From: Prochlorococcus marinus XMU1408
GTDB taxonomy: Bacteria; Cyanobacteriota; Cyanobacteriia; PCC-6307; Cyanobiaceae
Assembly: GCF_003208055.1 (NCBI RefSeq)
Contig: NZ_QJUE01000005.1
Location: 62,001-126,000 of the forward strand
Length of the DNA: 64,000 bases
Direction of reading: 5' to 3'
The position numbers and the translations under genes were made by a program. The notes beneath the pieces are model-generated. The model worked only from the letters and a program-made list of their open reading frames with translations, made no database searches and had not been told where the DNA came from. Positions 17,079 through 26,096 of this stretch are shown here, in pieces (position 1 is the first letter of the stretch; every line of letters begins with the position of its first letter).

Positions 17079-17234
17079 TTGATCTTCCAATCCTGGTATA
17101 AACATTTTAGATAAGGAGAAAATAAACAATATTGCAAGAATATTTCCTAACATAGCCAAAGCAAAACGAATTCTTAAATCCTTAGCAAATGGAAGTAAGT
17201 TTTCCCAAAGTTGAAGTAATGGTCCGCCTGCCAT
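17067..17234 (-). CDS. Small single-span membrane protein
   Basis: A 55-aa frame from ATG 17234: MAGGPLLQLWENLLPFAKDL, then a membrane segment (FALAMLGNILAILFIFSL) and a short tail. It overlaps the 3' end of the TPR-methyltransferase gene by 12 bp in convergent orientation. The composition resembles small thylakoid membrane proteins. No family assigned. Confidence 0.55.
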   Translation of the reverse strand: MAGGPLLQLWENLLPFAKDLRIRFALAMLGNILAILFIFSLSKMFIPGLEDQLFN

Positions 17235-17333
17235 TGGCTATTAATATTTAATTACTAACAGCTTACAGTGCTAATAGCTTATTGGCTATAGAAGAAACAA
17301 GTTTAAATGGTTAAACAATTATATTTGTCTTTT

Positions 17334-17600
17334 TTACTTAAAATTTGCTCTCATACCAAATAAAATTATCAATCCTATAGATATTAGGGCCAAAGGGTAA
17401 AGCGAGACTAGTAAAATATCTGTTAACTTTTCAGGTCTATTCACAATAAATAAGCCAACTATAAATATTATTATTGGGAAAAGTATAAGAGATTTTATCC
17501 ATAGTCCTTCACTCCATTTTTTTGTCTTATTATCTTCATCTAATAAATTTTTAATTTTCTCTTTTAAAACTTCATCAACATAATCAGTTTGATCTATCAT
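17334..17600 (-). CDS. Small two-span membrane protein
   Basis: 88 aa. A charged N-terminal half (DEVLKEKIKNLLDEDNKTKK) is followed by two transmembrane segments near residues 34-52 and 62-82. ATG 17600 is the start. Divergent from the SemiSWEET gene with about 100 bp between. Family not recognised. Confidence 0.6.
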   Translation of the reverse strand: MIDQTDYVDEVLKEKIKNLLDEDNKTKKWSEGLWIKSLILFPIIIFIVGLFIVNRPEKLTDILLVSLYPLALISIGLIILFGMRANFK

Positions 17601-17696
17601 AAAATTTTAATAATAAAGCTACTAATGTAAGATAAAACTACACGATAATTTATTCATTATCAAATATTTGTTCATCAACCTTTCCAATAAGAAAAT

Positions 17697-17972
17697 ATGA
17701 GTGAATTAAACTATATAGATCTCTTTGGTTTTTTGGCTGCATTACTCACAACTATAGCTTTCTTACCTCAACTCTATAAAACCTGGCGAACCAAGTCAGC
17801 GGATGATGTTTCATTAATTATGTTAATTCTATTTATAATAGGTCTATTTTGTTGGATTATTTACGGTTTTAAAATCAAATCCGTTCCCATTTTAGTTGCT
17901 AACATAATTACCTTTATATTTAATTTTTCAATCTTAGTTTTAAAAATTACTTATAGCGAAACAGACGGATAA
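17697..17972 (+). CDS. SemiSWEET (PQ-loop) transporter
   Basis: 91 aa with three transmembrane helices and the PQ-loop signature: LLTTIAFLPQLYKTWRTKSA in the first helix, then VSLIMLILFIIGLFCWIIYG. Bacterial SemiSWEETs act as dimers and allow sugar (mainly sucrose or glucose) diffusion across the inner membrane. Sucrose is a plausible cargo because picocyanobacteria use it as a compatible solute, but this is inference. Confidence 0.85.
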   Translation: MSELNYIDLFGFLAALLTTIAFLPQLYKTWRTKSADDVSLIMLILFIIGLFCWIIYGFKIKSVPILVANIITFIFNFSILVLKITYSETDG

Positions 17973-18050
17973 AGGGATTCTTTTATATATATTAAATTAT
18001 TTTTTTTGAGCTCCTTTAGAAGCTATAGTTTAAGAAGAATTATTTAATTA

Positions 18051-18212
18051 AATGTCAGGAGAAGAACTACAACTTATTGGCAGATCTTTAGCTCTGCATC
18101 CTCCTGTAATGATAATTACACTAGGTTTATTCATGTATATCAGAGGGAAAGCTATTGCAAGTAGTAACCCAACAAAGAAAGTTACTCCGTTTTTTCCTTT
18201 TAGAAACGTTTA
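18051..18212 (+). CDS. Small single-span membrane protein
   Basis: A 53-aa frame from ATG 18051 (MSGEELQLIGRSLALHPPV), with a short hydrophobic segment MIITLGLFMYIRGKAIASS and a basic tail ending PFFPFRNV. It is not in an operon with its neighbours. No family recognised; size and composition fit a real picocyanobacterial small protein. Confidence 0.5.
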
Positions 18213-18268
18213 AATATTAAATTTGCTATAAACTCTTATCCAAATAAAACAAATTATTTAGCTAACTT

Positions 18269-18790
18269 TTAACCAAAAGGATTTGTTCCTTTAAGTGGCC
18301 CTACAAATAGAAATTCCATAACAGCTCCTGTTATTGCGACAGGAAAAACCCAAATAGACATAAATCTAATTCCCATAAATTTCATTCCTCCTTCTCCAGC
18401 AAATGCATCTTTAGTCATTGTGTAGACGGTTTCAGTGTCTCTTACTGAGTATCTGTTTTCTCCAGGGCTAGAATAAGGTTGAGCAAAATTCAAATTATTA
18501 ATTAAATTTCTTACTTTGTTATGCAACACTATAGGCCAAACCCATAAGAAAAATATACGACTAGCGAATGCAAAAGTATCTGATTGAGGTATTCCTAATT
18601 GCTTATTTGCCTTATCTTTTGGGAAAGCGTCCTCAATAATAGATGAAATTAGATTTTGATCTGTTGGAAATACCTCTTTTTTATTAGCTTCTTTTGATTG
18701 ATTACTTGGTGAAACAAGTTCGGTTTCAGTATTTTCTAAAACAGCCGTAGAGCTATTGTTTTCTTTCAGATTTGATTCTTGACTTTCCAT
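18269..18790 (-). CDS. Hypothetical two-span membrane protein
   Basis: 173 aa. The N-terminal 50 residues are polar and Glu/Ser/Asn-rich. Two membrane segments lie at about 75-90 (FASRIFFLWVWPIVL) and 140-162 (FMGIRFMSIWVFPVAITGAV), separated by a conserved-looking loop (SSPGENRYSVRDTETVYTM). It ends GPLKGTNPFG. It lies just downstream of the PsbF-like gene, separated by a terminator. A photosynthetic-membrane role is only a guess from neighbours. Confidence 0.6.
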   Translation of the reverse strand: MESQESNLKENNSSTAVLENTETELVSPSNQSKEANKKEVFPTDQNLISSIIEDAFPKDKANKQLGIPQSDTFAFASRIFFLWVWPIVLHNKVRNLINNLNFAQPYSSPGENRYSVRDTETVYTMTKDAFAGEGGMKFMGIRFMSIWVFPVAITGAVMEFLFVGPLKGTNPFG

Positions 18791-18923
18791 GACAAACTTT
18801 TTTCTAAGTGAATTATAAGATGCCTTGGTGATTTTTGATTAAAGAAATATATAATTTAAAAATATTCAATAGAAGATTCAATAGAAAATTCAATAGAAAT
18901 TTTAATTGTCTCTTTTTATTCAA

Positions 18924-18957
18924 TAAAAAAAGGCCACCTAACGATAAGCCTTTTTTT
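18924..18957 (-). terminator. Rho-independent terminator for the PsbF-like gene
   Basis: AAAAAAAGGC and GCCTTTTTTT pair around a 13-base loop and lie about 30 bp after the stop of the minus-strand gene at 18986. The T-run is on the transcribed side for that gene. Confidence 0.7.
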
Positions 18958-18985
18958 ATTTTTATTTTTATTTTTATTTTTTAAA

Positions 18986-19279
18986 TTATGCGTTTATTAC
19001 ACCACGGCGAATAAATTGCATTGCAAAAATCGCACCAAGGAAAAACACTGTTGGAATACCTAATGCATTTACTGCCAAAGTTCTTACCGTAAATACAGGG
19101 TATCCATCTTGAGGTCTTCCTTTATCTGCAACGATTGCTGTATCTTCCCAAACCTGCTGGTTTTGAATAGTAGGACCATTATCCCAGACAAATACTCCCC
19201 ATCTTCTCAACCAATAATCAGTAAAAGCAACTGAAAAAATGACTGGGGTAAGTACCAGGAGTAATTTGAAGTTGATCAT
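18986..19279 (-). CDS. PsbF-like (cytochrome b559 beta-like) membrane protein
   Basis: 97 aa with two membrane segments. Residues 1-25 ([19 protein letters not shown]) form the first. The C-terminal third reads [19 protein letters not shown] then [13 protein letters not shown], which closely follows the PsbF consensus FTVRWLAVHxLxxPxVFFLG...AMQFxxR. The residue equivalent to the haem-ligating histidine is asparagine (LAVN), so this is probably not the real cytochrome b559 beta subunit but a paralogue. True PsbF is about 45 aa; this protein has an extra N-terminal span and loop. Function not known; a thylakoid location is likely. Confidence 0.65.
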   Translation of the reverse strand: MINFKLLLVLTPVIFSVAFTDYWLRRWGVFVWDNGPTIQNQQVWEDTAIVADKGRPQDGYPVFTVRTLAVNALGIPTVFFLGAIFAMQFIRRGVINA

Positions 19280-19472
19280 CCATCTATATATTTATCCAAT
19301 AAATACTCGCATACGAGAGCCAAAAAGGCTGATTGATTGATTGACCTTATGGATTCTGTAACAAATTGGGGGGAAATTTAGAAGCTTTAATAACTCTCTC
19401 AGTTGACTTGCAATACTTCTGATATGGTGTCTAAGTTGCCTCTACAAAGGCCTAAATTAATTGGTTTAGTTT

Positions 19473-19907
19473 ATGGAATTTGGTTTTAAAGAAATCCTTT
19501 TTGGACTTGCTGGAGTAAGCATGATTGCTTGGGCTGGAGTAATTGGTCTCTGGCATACATACATGTTCCCAAGATTTTTCAAAGAAGATACCAATAGAAT
19601 TAACAGAGCTTCTCCATTGAGTTCTGACCAGTCAGCTCCACAAACAAGTAGCTCAAATAAACCTTGGTTTATTGACGATGAAGGTGGCCGCCTTACACCT
19701 GATACAGCTCTGGGAGCAATAGGTCTTAGCGATAGAGGAAAATACAGCAAAAAATCTTTTGTAGTTGCTGATTTTAATCCTGTTGAATCTGATTATGGTG
19801 TAAATAGGCTTTACACCTCGATTTTAATTGGATTAGCTATCAGCTCATTTGTCATGATTTCCTTTGGACTTCAAAGTGGATTTGGCATGATGGGACCAAC
19901 CTTATAA
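19473..19907 (+). CDS. Hypothetical two-span membrane protein
   Basis: 144 aa. First membrane segment residues 7-27 (ILFGLAGVSMIAWAGVIGLW). A polar loop follows, with SSDQSAPQTSSSNKPWFIDD, then a second span near 115-135 (TSILIGLAISSFVMISFGL). The tail reads SGFGMMGPTL. Divergent from the PsbF-like gene and possibly controlled with it. Family not recognised; the short stretch before the last helix (NPVESDYGVNRLYTS) is only faintly like PsbL and I do not rely on it. Confidence 0.6.
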   Translation: MEFGFKEILFGLAGVSMIAWAGVIGLWHTYMFPRFFKEDTNRINRASPLSSDQSAPQTSSSNKPWFIDDEGGRLTPDTALGAIGLSDRGKYSKKSFVVADFNPVESDYGVNRLYTSILIGLAISSFVMISFGLQSGFGMMGPTL

Positions 19908-20373
19908 ATTGGTTCGAGTTAAATCTCAAAAAAATAGGGCTAGAAAAATAATTTAATTTGTAGCTATTTAATAGCCCTTAAAAAGTCAGGCTCAATATTT
20001 TAGAGCTTGACTTTTTTATTGAGTAGGAATTCAACTGAAGAAATGTTTTCAGATAAAGATCTAAAAAAATAAAGACTGTGGAAAATTTTTAAATATTTTG
20101 TATTTATTTGATTAAAAAAATAATAGCATTTAATTTTTCCTCCAAAAGCTCCAAATCATTTTCTCTTCAAACCCTTTGATAGCTTTGGTTTCAGAACAGC
20201 GATGAGGAAGTAATGAAAACCAAAGGATTACTCCCCCAACAACAAAAGTGACAGATATTGACTTTTTTATGTATCAAAAATCAATATTCAATAGACAAGA
20301 AAATTTAAAAAAAACCAAATTCACTCTAAATGTGCAAAGCTGCTTTAAAATATCGTTGATTTTAAATTGCTCC
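19908..20373. other. Intergenic region before flavodoxin
   Basis: 466 bases. It contains the terminator at 19979-20017. The frame of the flavodoxin gene is open for 42 codons upstream of its true start (20248-20373), but that stretch has no flavodoxin similarity. Beyond that I see nothing. Confidence 0.5.
19979..20017 (+). terminator. Rho-independent terminator
   Basis: AAAGTCA-G-GCTC and GAGC-T-TGACTTTTTT pair around a 9-base AT loop, 70 bp after the stop of the two-span protein gene. Confidence 0.75.
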
Positions 20374-20889
20374 ATGACTGTAGGAATCTACTTCGCTACA
20401 ACAACAGGTAAAACCGAAGATATAGCTGAACGGCTTCACGGCTTACTTGACTCTGCTGAAGGTCCAAAGGATATTTCAGATGTCGATGACCTTAGTGAAT
20501 TAGCTGGACATGATGGGGTTATTTGTGGCATCCCAACATGGAACACTGGGGCTGATTCAGAAAGATCAGGCACTGCTTGGGACTCAATCCTTGAAGACAT
20601 TGGTGAGCTAAATCTCAGTGGTAAGAAAGTTGCAATCTTCGGCTTAGGAGATTCTTCTACTTATACTGAAAACTATTGCGATGCAATGGAAGAACTCCAT
20701 AGATACTTCCAGCAAGCAGGCGCTTCAATGGTGGGGTATGTTTCAAAGTCTGATTACACATTTGACGAGTCAAAAAGTGTGGTTGGTGAAGAATTTTGCG
20801 GATTACCACTAGATGAAGACAGCGAATCAGATATGACTGATGAAAGACTTTCAGGATGGGCTGAAAAACTTAAAGGGGAAATGTTCTAA
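20374..20889 (+). CDS. isiB: Flavodoxin (long-chain)
   Basis: 171 aa from ATG 20374, where similarity begins (MTVGIYFATTTGKTEDIAER). The FMN phosphate loop is ATTTGKT. The two flavin-stacking loops are GIPTWNTGADSERSG and GLGDSSTYTENYCDAM, and the insertion of long-chain flavodoxins is present. It replaces ferredoxin as electron carrier from photosystem I under iron limitation, so its iron response is expected, although no clear operator is seen. It ends in a strong terminator. Confidence 0.95.
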   Translation: MTVGIYFATTTGKTEDIAERLHGLLDSAEGPKDISDVDDLSELAGHDGVICGIPTWNTGADSERSGTAWDSILEDIGELNLSGKKVAIFGLGDSSTYTENYCDAMEELHRYFQQAGASMVGYVSKSDYTFDESKSVVGEEFCGLPLDEDSESDMTDERLSGWAEKLKGEMF

Positions 20890-20911
20890 TTATCAGAAAC
20901 CAAAATCTTTT

Positions 20912-20946
20912 ATCTTCCTAAGTAATTACTTAGGAAGATTTTTTTT
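20912..20946 (+). terminator. Strong terminator after flavodoxin
   Basis: A perfect 12-bp stem ATCTTCCTAAGT/ACTTAGGAAGAT with loop AATT and a following run of seven T. Confidence 0.9.
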
Positions 20947-21073
20947 GTAAATTTTCAAATGAGATGAAAACACTGGAATGACGAAGGAAAGAATATCTCC
21001 AAAAAAAATTCATTTCTTAAAGCTATTCAAAAAAAACCCCCAAAAAGACCGAAGATATCTTAATGTTTTCTTT

Positions 21074-21313
21074 ATGAACTCAAATAGCTGTCCAGGCCAA
21101 AACATTTCTATTAGCGTAAATCTTTCCCTGAAAGATGAGACTTTGCGTATGTTGATAGAGATGGCTGATGATATGGGAGCTAGTCTTGAAGATGTTTTAA
21201 GCTCCATAGCTGAGGACTCGGTCATCGATTTAAAAAGGCTACAGGATGACTTAGGTATTGTTATTATTCCTGAAAAATGCAGTAAACAAGATTTAATCAA
21301 CTCAATTCAATAG
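21074..21313 (+). CDS. Hypothetical protein
   Basis: 79 aa from ATG 21074 (MNSNSCPGQNISISVNLSLK); the frame is open upstream to 20978 but that part is low-complexity and basic, so the internal start is preferred. The protein has a strand (ISISVNLSLKDETLRMLIEM) followed by helices (GASLEDVLSSIAEDSVIDLK), somewhat like a ribbon-helix-helix or small regulatory fold, but this is not firm. Convergent with the PMT glycosyltransferase gene. Confidence 0.5.
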   Translation: MNSNSCPGQNISISVNLSLKDETLRMLIEMADDMGASLEDVLSSIAEDSVIDLKRLQDDLGIVIIPEKCSKQDLINSIQ

Positions 21314-21327
21314 TTTATAGAGAAGTA

Positions 21328-23166
21328 TCAAAATCTTTCAGGTCTAGGATTTTTCCAAGTAGTAATAACACCTTCTTTTTTTAAATCTTTAGCTCTTCTT
21401 TCAAGCTTTCCTCTATTAATTCTCCAAACGCTATATACACCAAATTCTCCTAATATTTCAGGGTTTAAGCCTTGCCAATAGGTTTTCACAACTGATCTTT
21501 TATCGATAATCAAAAGAGCCGTTTCTGTTCCGTTTTTTCCATATATTGGTCTTCCTTCCCAACCTCTTCTCTTCTCATTGGCAAGTCGATCTGAAACATT
21601 TACCAAGGCATTTTTAGATCGACCTTCAAAAATTATTACTTGATTAGTATAAAAATGAATGGAGGGTTTCATAGCCCCAACCATTACAAAAGTCTCGTTG
21701 TTAATCTTAGATTTTAGAAGTAGATCAGATGCTTGTCTTAGAGGCAGTTGTCTTAATCTATCTGCTAAATTAAAAGTTGGTAGCACAATAAAAAAATGTG
21801 TTAAAAGCAATGGAATCTGAAGAATTAGTAACTTTCCATATAATTTTCTAGAAGAAAATATAATCCCTAGAAAAGCAATTAAAAGAAAGATAAATCCTGC
21901 TTTATAAAGTAAAAAACTATTGATTAATTCTTCCTGAAAACCAGGAATTTCAGGATCATTAAGAAGACCAATCCATAGTTTAGAAGAGAAGAAAATTATG
22001 GAAAAGAGTATAGATAAAAATATTGTAAAATTCCATGCTATAGATTTTAATGATTCCTTTTTTACATGATTTGTTAAAGAAAAAGATATTAAAATTGATG
22101 CTGCAGGAGTAGCAGGAAGCCAATAGCTAGGCAGCTTAGTTGCCGAAATTGTAAAGAAGATAAATACAGATATTAACCAAAAAAATGAAAACTCAAATAA
22201 AGACTTGTCTGGACTTTTAATTACTCTTCTAGTCCATTTAAATATATTGCAAAAATTATTCCAAATACTTATTAATAAAAATGATGTAAAGGGTAAAGAA
22301 GCTATACACAATACTATTAAAAAAAACCACCACGGTTCGCCATGTGAATTTACTACTGAAGTAAATCTTTGAAGATTATGATAACCAAAAAAACTTTCTA
22401 AAAAAGGTTTGCCCTCTATTAGTAATTCAATCAAATACCAAGGAAAACTAATAATAAAAACAATAAATAGACCTGGTATTACCTTTAATAATTTTAAAAT
22501 TCTAGAAAAATCGTTTTGAAATAAACCAAAAAAGAAAATTGTTATCCCGGATAAAATCAACGCAACAGGACCTTTAGTTAAAACTGCCAATGACAAAAAA
22601 ATCCATGACAACCACCAGACTTCACCTTCTGGATTCGCGTATCTTCTCCATTTCAAAAGCAAGCAAATCCCAAGAGTGCTACAAAGCAATGCATCACTTA
22701 CAGCAATTCTTCCCCAAATAACTACTAAAGGCGAAAAGGCGAATGTCATTGCAGCAACAATTGCTGTTCTTCTGCTGCAATAATTTTCTTCTTGTGGATA
22801 TCTCATTATTGTGTCCCCTAAAACAAGCATCAAGAAAATTGTTGATACTGCAGAAGGAAGTCTGGAAGCCCAGGTTCCCAGAGGATCCCAAAAACTATTC
22901 CATGGGATTGAAAAACCAATGCCCATTAACCAATAAACCAAAGGAGGTTTATCAAAACGAGGTAATCCATTAACTTGAGGTGTTAGCCAATTCCCCGTTT
23001 CTGCCATTGCCCTACTAGCTGCAGCAAACAAAGGTGGAGTCTCATCAACTAAACCGGTTGAACCTAATTGCCATATAAAAGTTATGAAGCCAATAAACAA
23101 AATAAAAAGAAGACCTCTTCTTCTTTGTCGAAAAGATGGTATTTGTGAATTCGTTAAGCTTTTCAA
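21328..23166 (-). CDS. PMT/ArnT-family membrane glycosyltransferase
   Basis: 612 aa with about 11-12 transmembrane helices. The first periplasmic loop has the catalytic acidic pair D41-E42 (GLVDETPPLFAAASRAM) followed by FDKPPLVYW, typical of ArnT and other PMT/GT39-83 enzymes. These transfer a sugar from a polyprenyl phosphate to lipid A or another periplasmic acceptor. The C-terminal domain (480-612) is soluble. It abuts the glycosyltransferase gene upstream with no gap; the two, plus the exporter, form one minus-strand operon. Confidence 0.88.
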   Translation of the reverse strand: MKSLTNSQIPSFRQRRRGLLFILFIGFITFIWQLGSTGLVDETPPLFAAASRAMAETGNWLTPQVNGLPRFDKPPLVYWLMGIGFSIPWNSFWDPLGTWASRLPSAVSTIFLMLVLGDTIMRYPQEENYCSRRTAIVAAMTFAFSPLVVIWGRIAVSDALLCSTLGICLLLKWRRYANPEGEVWWLSWIFLSLAVLTKGPVALILSGITIFFFGLFQNDFSRILKLLKVIPGLFIVFIISFPWYLIELLIEGKPFLESFFGYHNLQRFTSVVNSHGEPWWFFLIVLCIASLPFTSFLLISIWNNFCNIFKWTRRVIKSPDKSLFEFSFFWLISVFIFFTISATKLPSYWLPATPAASILISFSLTNHVKKESLKSIAWNFTIFLSILFSIIFFSSKLWIGLLNDPEIPGFQEELINSFLLYKAGFIFLLIAFLGIIFSSRKLYGKLLILQIPLLLTHFFIVLPTFNLADRLRQLPLRQASDLLLKSKINNETFVMVGAMKPSIHFYTNQVIIFEGRSKNALVNVSDRLANEKRRGWEGRPIYGKNGTETALLIIDKRSVVKTYWQGLNPEILGEFGVYSVWRINRGKLERRAKDLKKEGVITTWKNPRPERF

Positions 23167-24282
23167 TTATCTAGGTAAATCTGTAAGCAAATTTTTGTTT
23201 AAACCTTTATTAATCCAACTCTCAACTCGTTTAGCAAAAACCTCGTTAGAAGCTTTTGACTCAAACCAATCTCTGCAATTTCTCCTTTTAATTTTTGAGA
23301 CTGATTGTATTGCTTTTATCATTCCTTCAATATCATTAGGCTGAACTAAAAAGCCATTATATCCATCTTCGATCAATTCTCCAGGGCCTCCAAGATCGTA
23401 TGCAATTACGGGCACACCACAAGCCATAGCCTCAACAATGACATTACCGTAAGCCTCATTCCATTTTGGGGTGTTTATAAAAGCTCTACATTTTCCCAGT
23501 TGTTTTTGAAATTCATTCGTCGGTAAAAACCCTTTCCAATCAACAATTCCTTTCCCAAACTTATTTTCTATTTCTGTTGCATATTCATTGTCTTCCATAA
23601 GTCCCCAAACCAATAATTTTTCATCTAAATAATTGGCAACCTTTACTGCATCTTCTAATCCTTTTTCTGGAGCTATTCTTCCAGCCCAGCCTAATGGTCC
23701 ATTCTGATTTTGATTGAAAACATAATTTTCCATATCAAAACCATTTCCAACAATAATTGGATCTATATTTAATAAATAGTCTTTTGATTGTCTTTTAGTA
23801 TGAAAAGCTAACTGAAAAGGGAATAATTGACTTATTTCAGTAATAATTTCTTTCATTACTAAAGATTCATTACCCATACTAATTAAATGAAATATTTTAA
23901 TTCTCTGTGTTTTTGTTAGCCATAAAGGAAGCCAATCATATGCAAAGTTAATAACAGCGTCATATTGACTTGCTAAGTTAATAACAATCTCCCATAATTT
24001 CGGTAAAACACTATTAGAAGGAATCAAAACGGGATCAGTTTTTTTTTGATGCTGCCAACTTGGCTGATCAATTCCATCTATTAATCTTATTTCAAGATTT
24101 TCACTTTCGAATGGTACTTTTGATCCTTTTGGAGCGACTAAAATAATTTTATGACCTAAAGATATTAATCCTTTCATCAAAGAAATAATAGTCAATTCAA
24201 CTCCTCCACCTTTTCCACTTCCTAAAAAACCAATAGGCGTACTTACAAGAATAAGTTTTAGTTGCTTATTTGTTCCTTTCAT
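23167..24282 (-). CDS. GT4-type glycosyltransferase
   Basis: 371 aa of the GT-B fold. The N-terminal domain begins KLILVSTPIGFLGSGKGGGV, a donor-side glycine loop. The C-terminal donor-binding site has WAGRIAPEKGLEDA, NTPKWNEAYGNVIVEAMACG with the usual E..Y/N..E..A pattern, and GGPGELIEDGYNGFLVQP. It probably builds a cell-surface glycan. It sits directly between the EamA exporter and the PMT enzyme, with the reading frames abutting. Confidence 0.9.
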   Translation of the reverse strand: MKGTNKQLKLILVSTPIGFLGSGKGGGVELTIISLMKGLISLGHKIILVAPKGSKVPFESENLEIRLIDGIDQPSWQHQKKTDPVLIPSNSVLPKLWEIVINLASQYDAVINFAYDWLPLWLTKTQRIKIFHLISMGNESLVMKEIITEISQLFPFQLAFHTKRQSKDYLLNIDPIIVGNGFDMENYVFNQNQNGPLGWAGRIAPEKGLEDAVKVANYLDEKLLVWGLMEDNEYATEIENKFGKGIVDWKGFLPTNEFQKQLGKCRAFINTPKWNEAYGNVIVEAMACGVPVIAYDLGGPGELIEDGYNGFLVQPNDIEGMIKAIQSVSKIKRRNCRDWFESKASNEVFAKRVESWINKGLNKNLLTDLPR

Positions 24283-25233
24283 TTAAGCTTCCTCTATTAA
24301 TTTGTTATTACTTTTACCTCCCCAAAATCTTCCCCTTTGACTTACGAATAATACAGAAATCAAAACCAAAACTACTCCAATCCATTGGAGAAAAAATAGT
24401 CTCTCCCCCAACCATATTCCACCAGTAATCAAAGCAAAAACTGGTGTTAAGAAAGCAAGGGTACTAAAACTTGTTAATTCTTTGCGGCTTGCAAACCAAA
24501 AAAACAATCCATAAGCAAGTGCGCTCCCAAATAAGCTTGAATAAGACATTAAAGTCCATTCAAAAGCCGACCAATCTGGTACTAAAGGCCAGTTCTTGTC
24601 AAAAGCATGCCAAACGAGTAGAGGAATACTCCCTAAAACCATATGCCAACCTGTTACTGCTACGGGATCACTATTTTTGCAAGCAAATCGAATAAGGACT
24701 GTTCCCAAGGCCATAGAAGTTGCTGCGCATATCATCCAAATTTCACCATGGCTTAAAAAATTACTTCCCGATTCAAATTTGCCAAGCAAAAACCAATTTC
24801 CAAGAAGTTCAGTAGGAACGCCTAGACAGATAATTCCCACCAAGCCAAGAACCAAGCCAAGCCATCCAATTGGATTTATTGCATCTCCAAACAAAACTCT
24901 TGCTAATAGAGCAACCATCAAAGGTTGAGAATCAATAAGAACAGACCCTAATCCTGCTCCTGTTTCCATTAAGCCTTTTGCTAGAAAAATCTGAAATAAT
25001 GTTGCGTCAATAAGAGTAAATACAAAAAACCACACCAAATCATCTTTTGAAATATTCCAACTCCTCTTCAAAAAAGGAACCGAAGCTAAAACAATAAGGC
25101 CTGCAGGCAAAAGCCTTAGTGAGGCAACAATCTCAGGTCCCGCCGCATTAACTAAAGGTGCCATTGCCGCCATTGAGGTACCCCAAAGAGCGAATGGCAA
25201 AATCATCAAAAACCAATTCCAAATGACAAACAT
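24283..25233 (-). CDS. EamA-family (DMT) transporter
   Basis: About 316 aa from ATG 25233 (MFVIWNWFLMILPFALWGTS); the frame extends 32 codons upstream but that overlaps the divergent sppA start. Ten transmembrane helices in two EamA repeats, with GTSMAAMAPLV and a second-repeat LTSFSTLAFLTPVFAL. Such proteins export metabolites or nucleotide-linked compounds. The substrate is not evident. First gene of the minus-strand operon. Confidence 0.88.
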   Translation of the reverse strand: MFVIWNWFLMILPFALWGTSMAAMAPLVNAAGPEIVASLRLLPAGLIVLASVPFLKRSWNISKDDLVWFFVFTLIDATLFQIFLAKGLMETGAGLGSVLIDSQPLMVALLARVLFGDAINPIGWLGLVLGLVGIICLGVPTELLGNWFLLGKFESGSNFLSHGEIWMICAATSMALGTVLIRFACKNSDPVAVTGWHMVLGSIPLLVWHAFDKNWPLVPDWSAFEWTLMSYSSLFGSALAYGLFFWFASRKELTSFSTLAFLTPVFALITGGIWLGERLFFLQWIGVVLVLISVLFVSQRGRFWGGKSNNKLIEEA

Positions 25234-25286
25234 GAGGTCAGAAAGCAATCTCCTTTTTAAGATCAATAAAGTTATGCATAATTTGA

Positions 25287-26096
25287 ATGATTTGGCCCTT
25301 GAGCCGCAAATCCAAAAAAAGGATGGCACGAATCTGTATTGAAGGTCCTATCAATGCAGAAACTCGAAAAAATGTTCTCAAAGCATTAAAGCAAATTGAG
25401 GAAAGAGAATTCCCTGCTCTATTACTTCGCATTGATAGCCCAGGAGGAACAGTAGGTGATAGCCAGGAAATTCATGGTGCTCTCTTGAGGCTAAGAGAAA
25501 AAGGTTGTCACGTCGTAGCTAGTTTTGGCAATATCTCAGCCTCTGGAGGTGTCTATATAGGAGTTGGAGCTGAAAGAATTGTTGCCAATGCAGGAACAAT
25601 AACAGGATCAATAGGAGTGATTTTAAGGGGAAACAATTTATCAAAGCTATTAGAAAAAGTCGGCATAAAATTTGAGACTGTAAAAAGTGGGATTTACAAA
25701 GATATACTTTCCCCTGATCGTCCTTTATCAACTGAGGAGAGGGCACTTCTTCAATCTTTGATTGATAGCAGTTATGAACAATTTGTTTCAGCAGTTGCAA
25801 AAGGAAGAAATTTATCAACTGATACAGTCAAAAGCTTTGCCGATGGAAGAGTTTTCACTGGAGAGCAAGCTAAAGAATTTGGCCTAGTAGATGAGATTGG
25901 AGATGAAAATGATGCAAAATTACTTGCTATAAAAATTGCAAATCTAGATGAAAAAACGAAGCCAATTACCTTTGGCAAAACTAAGAAAAAGTTATTAGGT
26001 CTCATACCAGGAGGTAAAATAATTCACGATTTTTTAATTGCATTAAATTTAGAGTTGGGGGGAAATGGACAAATTCTTTGGCTCTATAAGCCATGA
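25287..26096 (+). CDS. sppA: Signal peptide peptidase SppA, short form
   Basis: 269 aa, an S49 serine/lysine protease that degrades cleaved signal peptides. Catalytic Ser86 is in GNISASGGVYIGVGA and the lysine general base, K138, in KSGIYKDILSP. The ALLLRIDSPGGTVGDS strand is typical. It is the short single-domain form without an N-terminal anchor, as in many cyanobacteria and archaea. The start ATG 25287 overlaps the divergent DMT coding extension only. The stop overlaps aroH by 4 bases. Confidence 0.93.
   Translation: MIWPLSRKSKKRMARICIEGPINAETRKNVLKALKQIEEREFPALLLRIDSPGGTVGDSQEIHGALLRLREKGCHVVASFGNISASGGVYIGVGAERIVANAGTITGSIGVILRGNNLSKLLEKVGIKFETVKSGIYKDILSPDRPLSTEERALLQSLIDSSYEQFVSAVAKGRNLSTDTVKSFADGRVFTGEQAKEFGLVDEIGDENDAKLLAIKIANLDEKTKPITFGKTKKKLLGLIPGGKIIHDFLIALNLELGGNGQILWLYKP

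Noticed and set aside
18269-19907. A full psbE-psbF-psbL-like paralogue cluster
   Set aside because: Only the PsbF-like match is convincing. The supposed PsbE- and PsbL-like stretches align poorly and lack the key residues.
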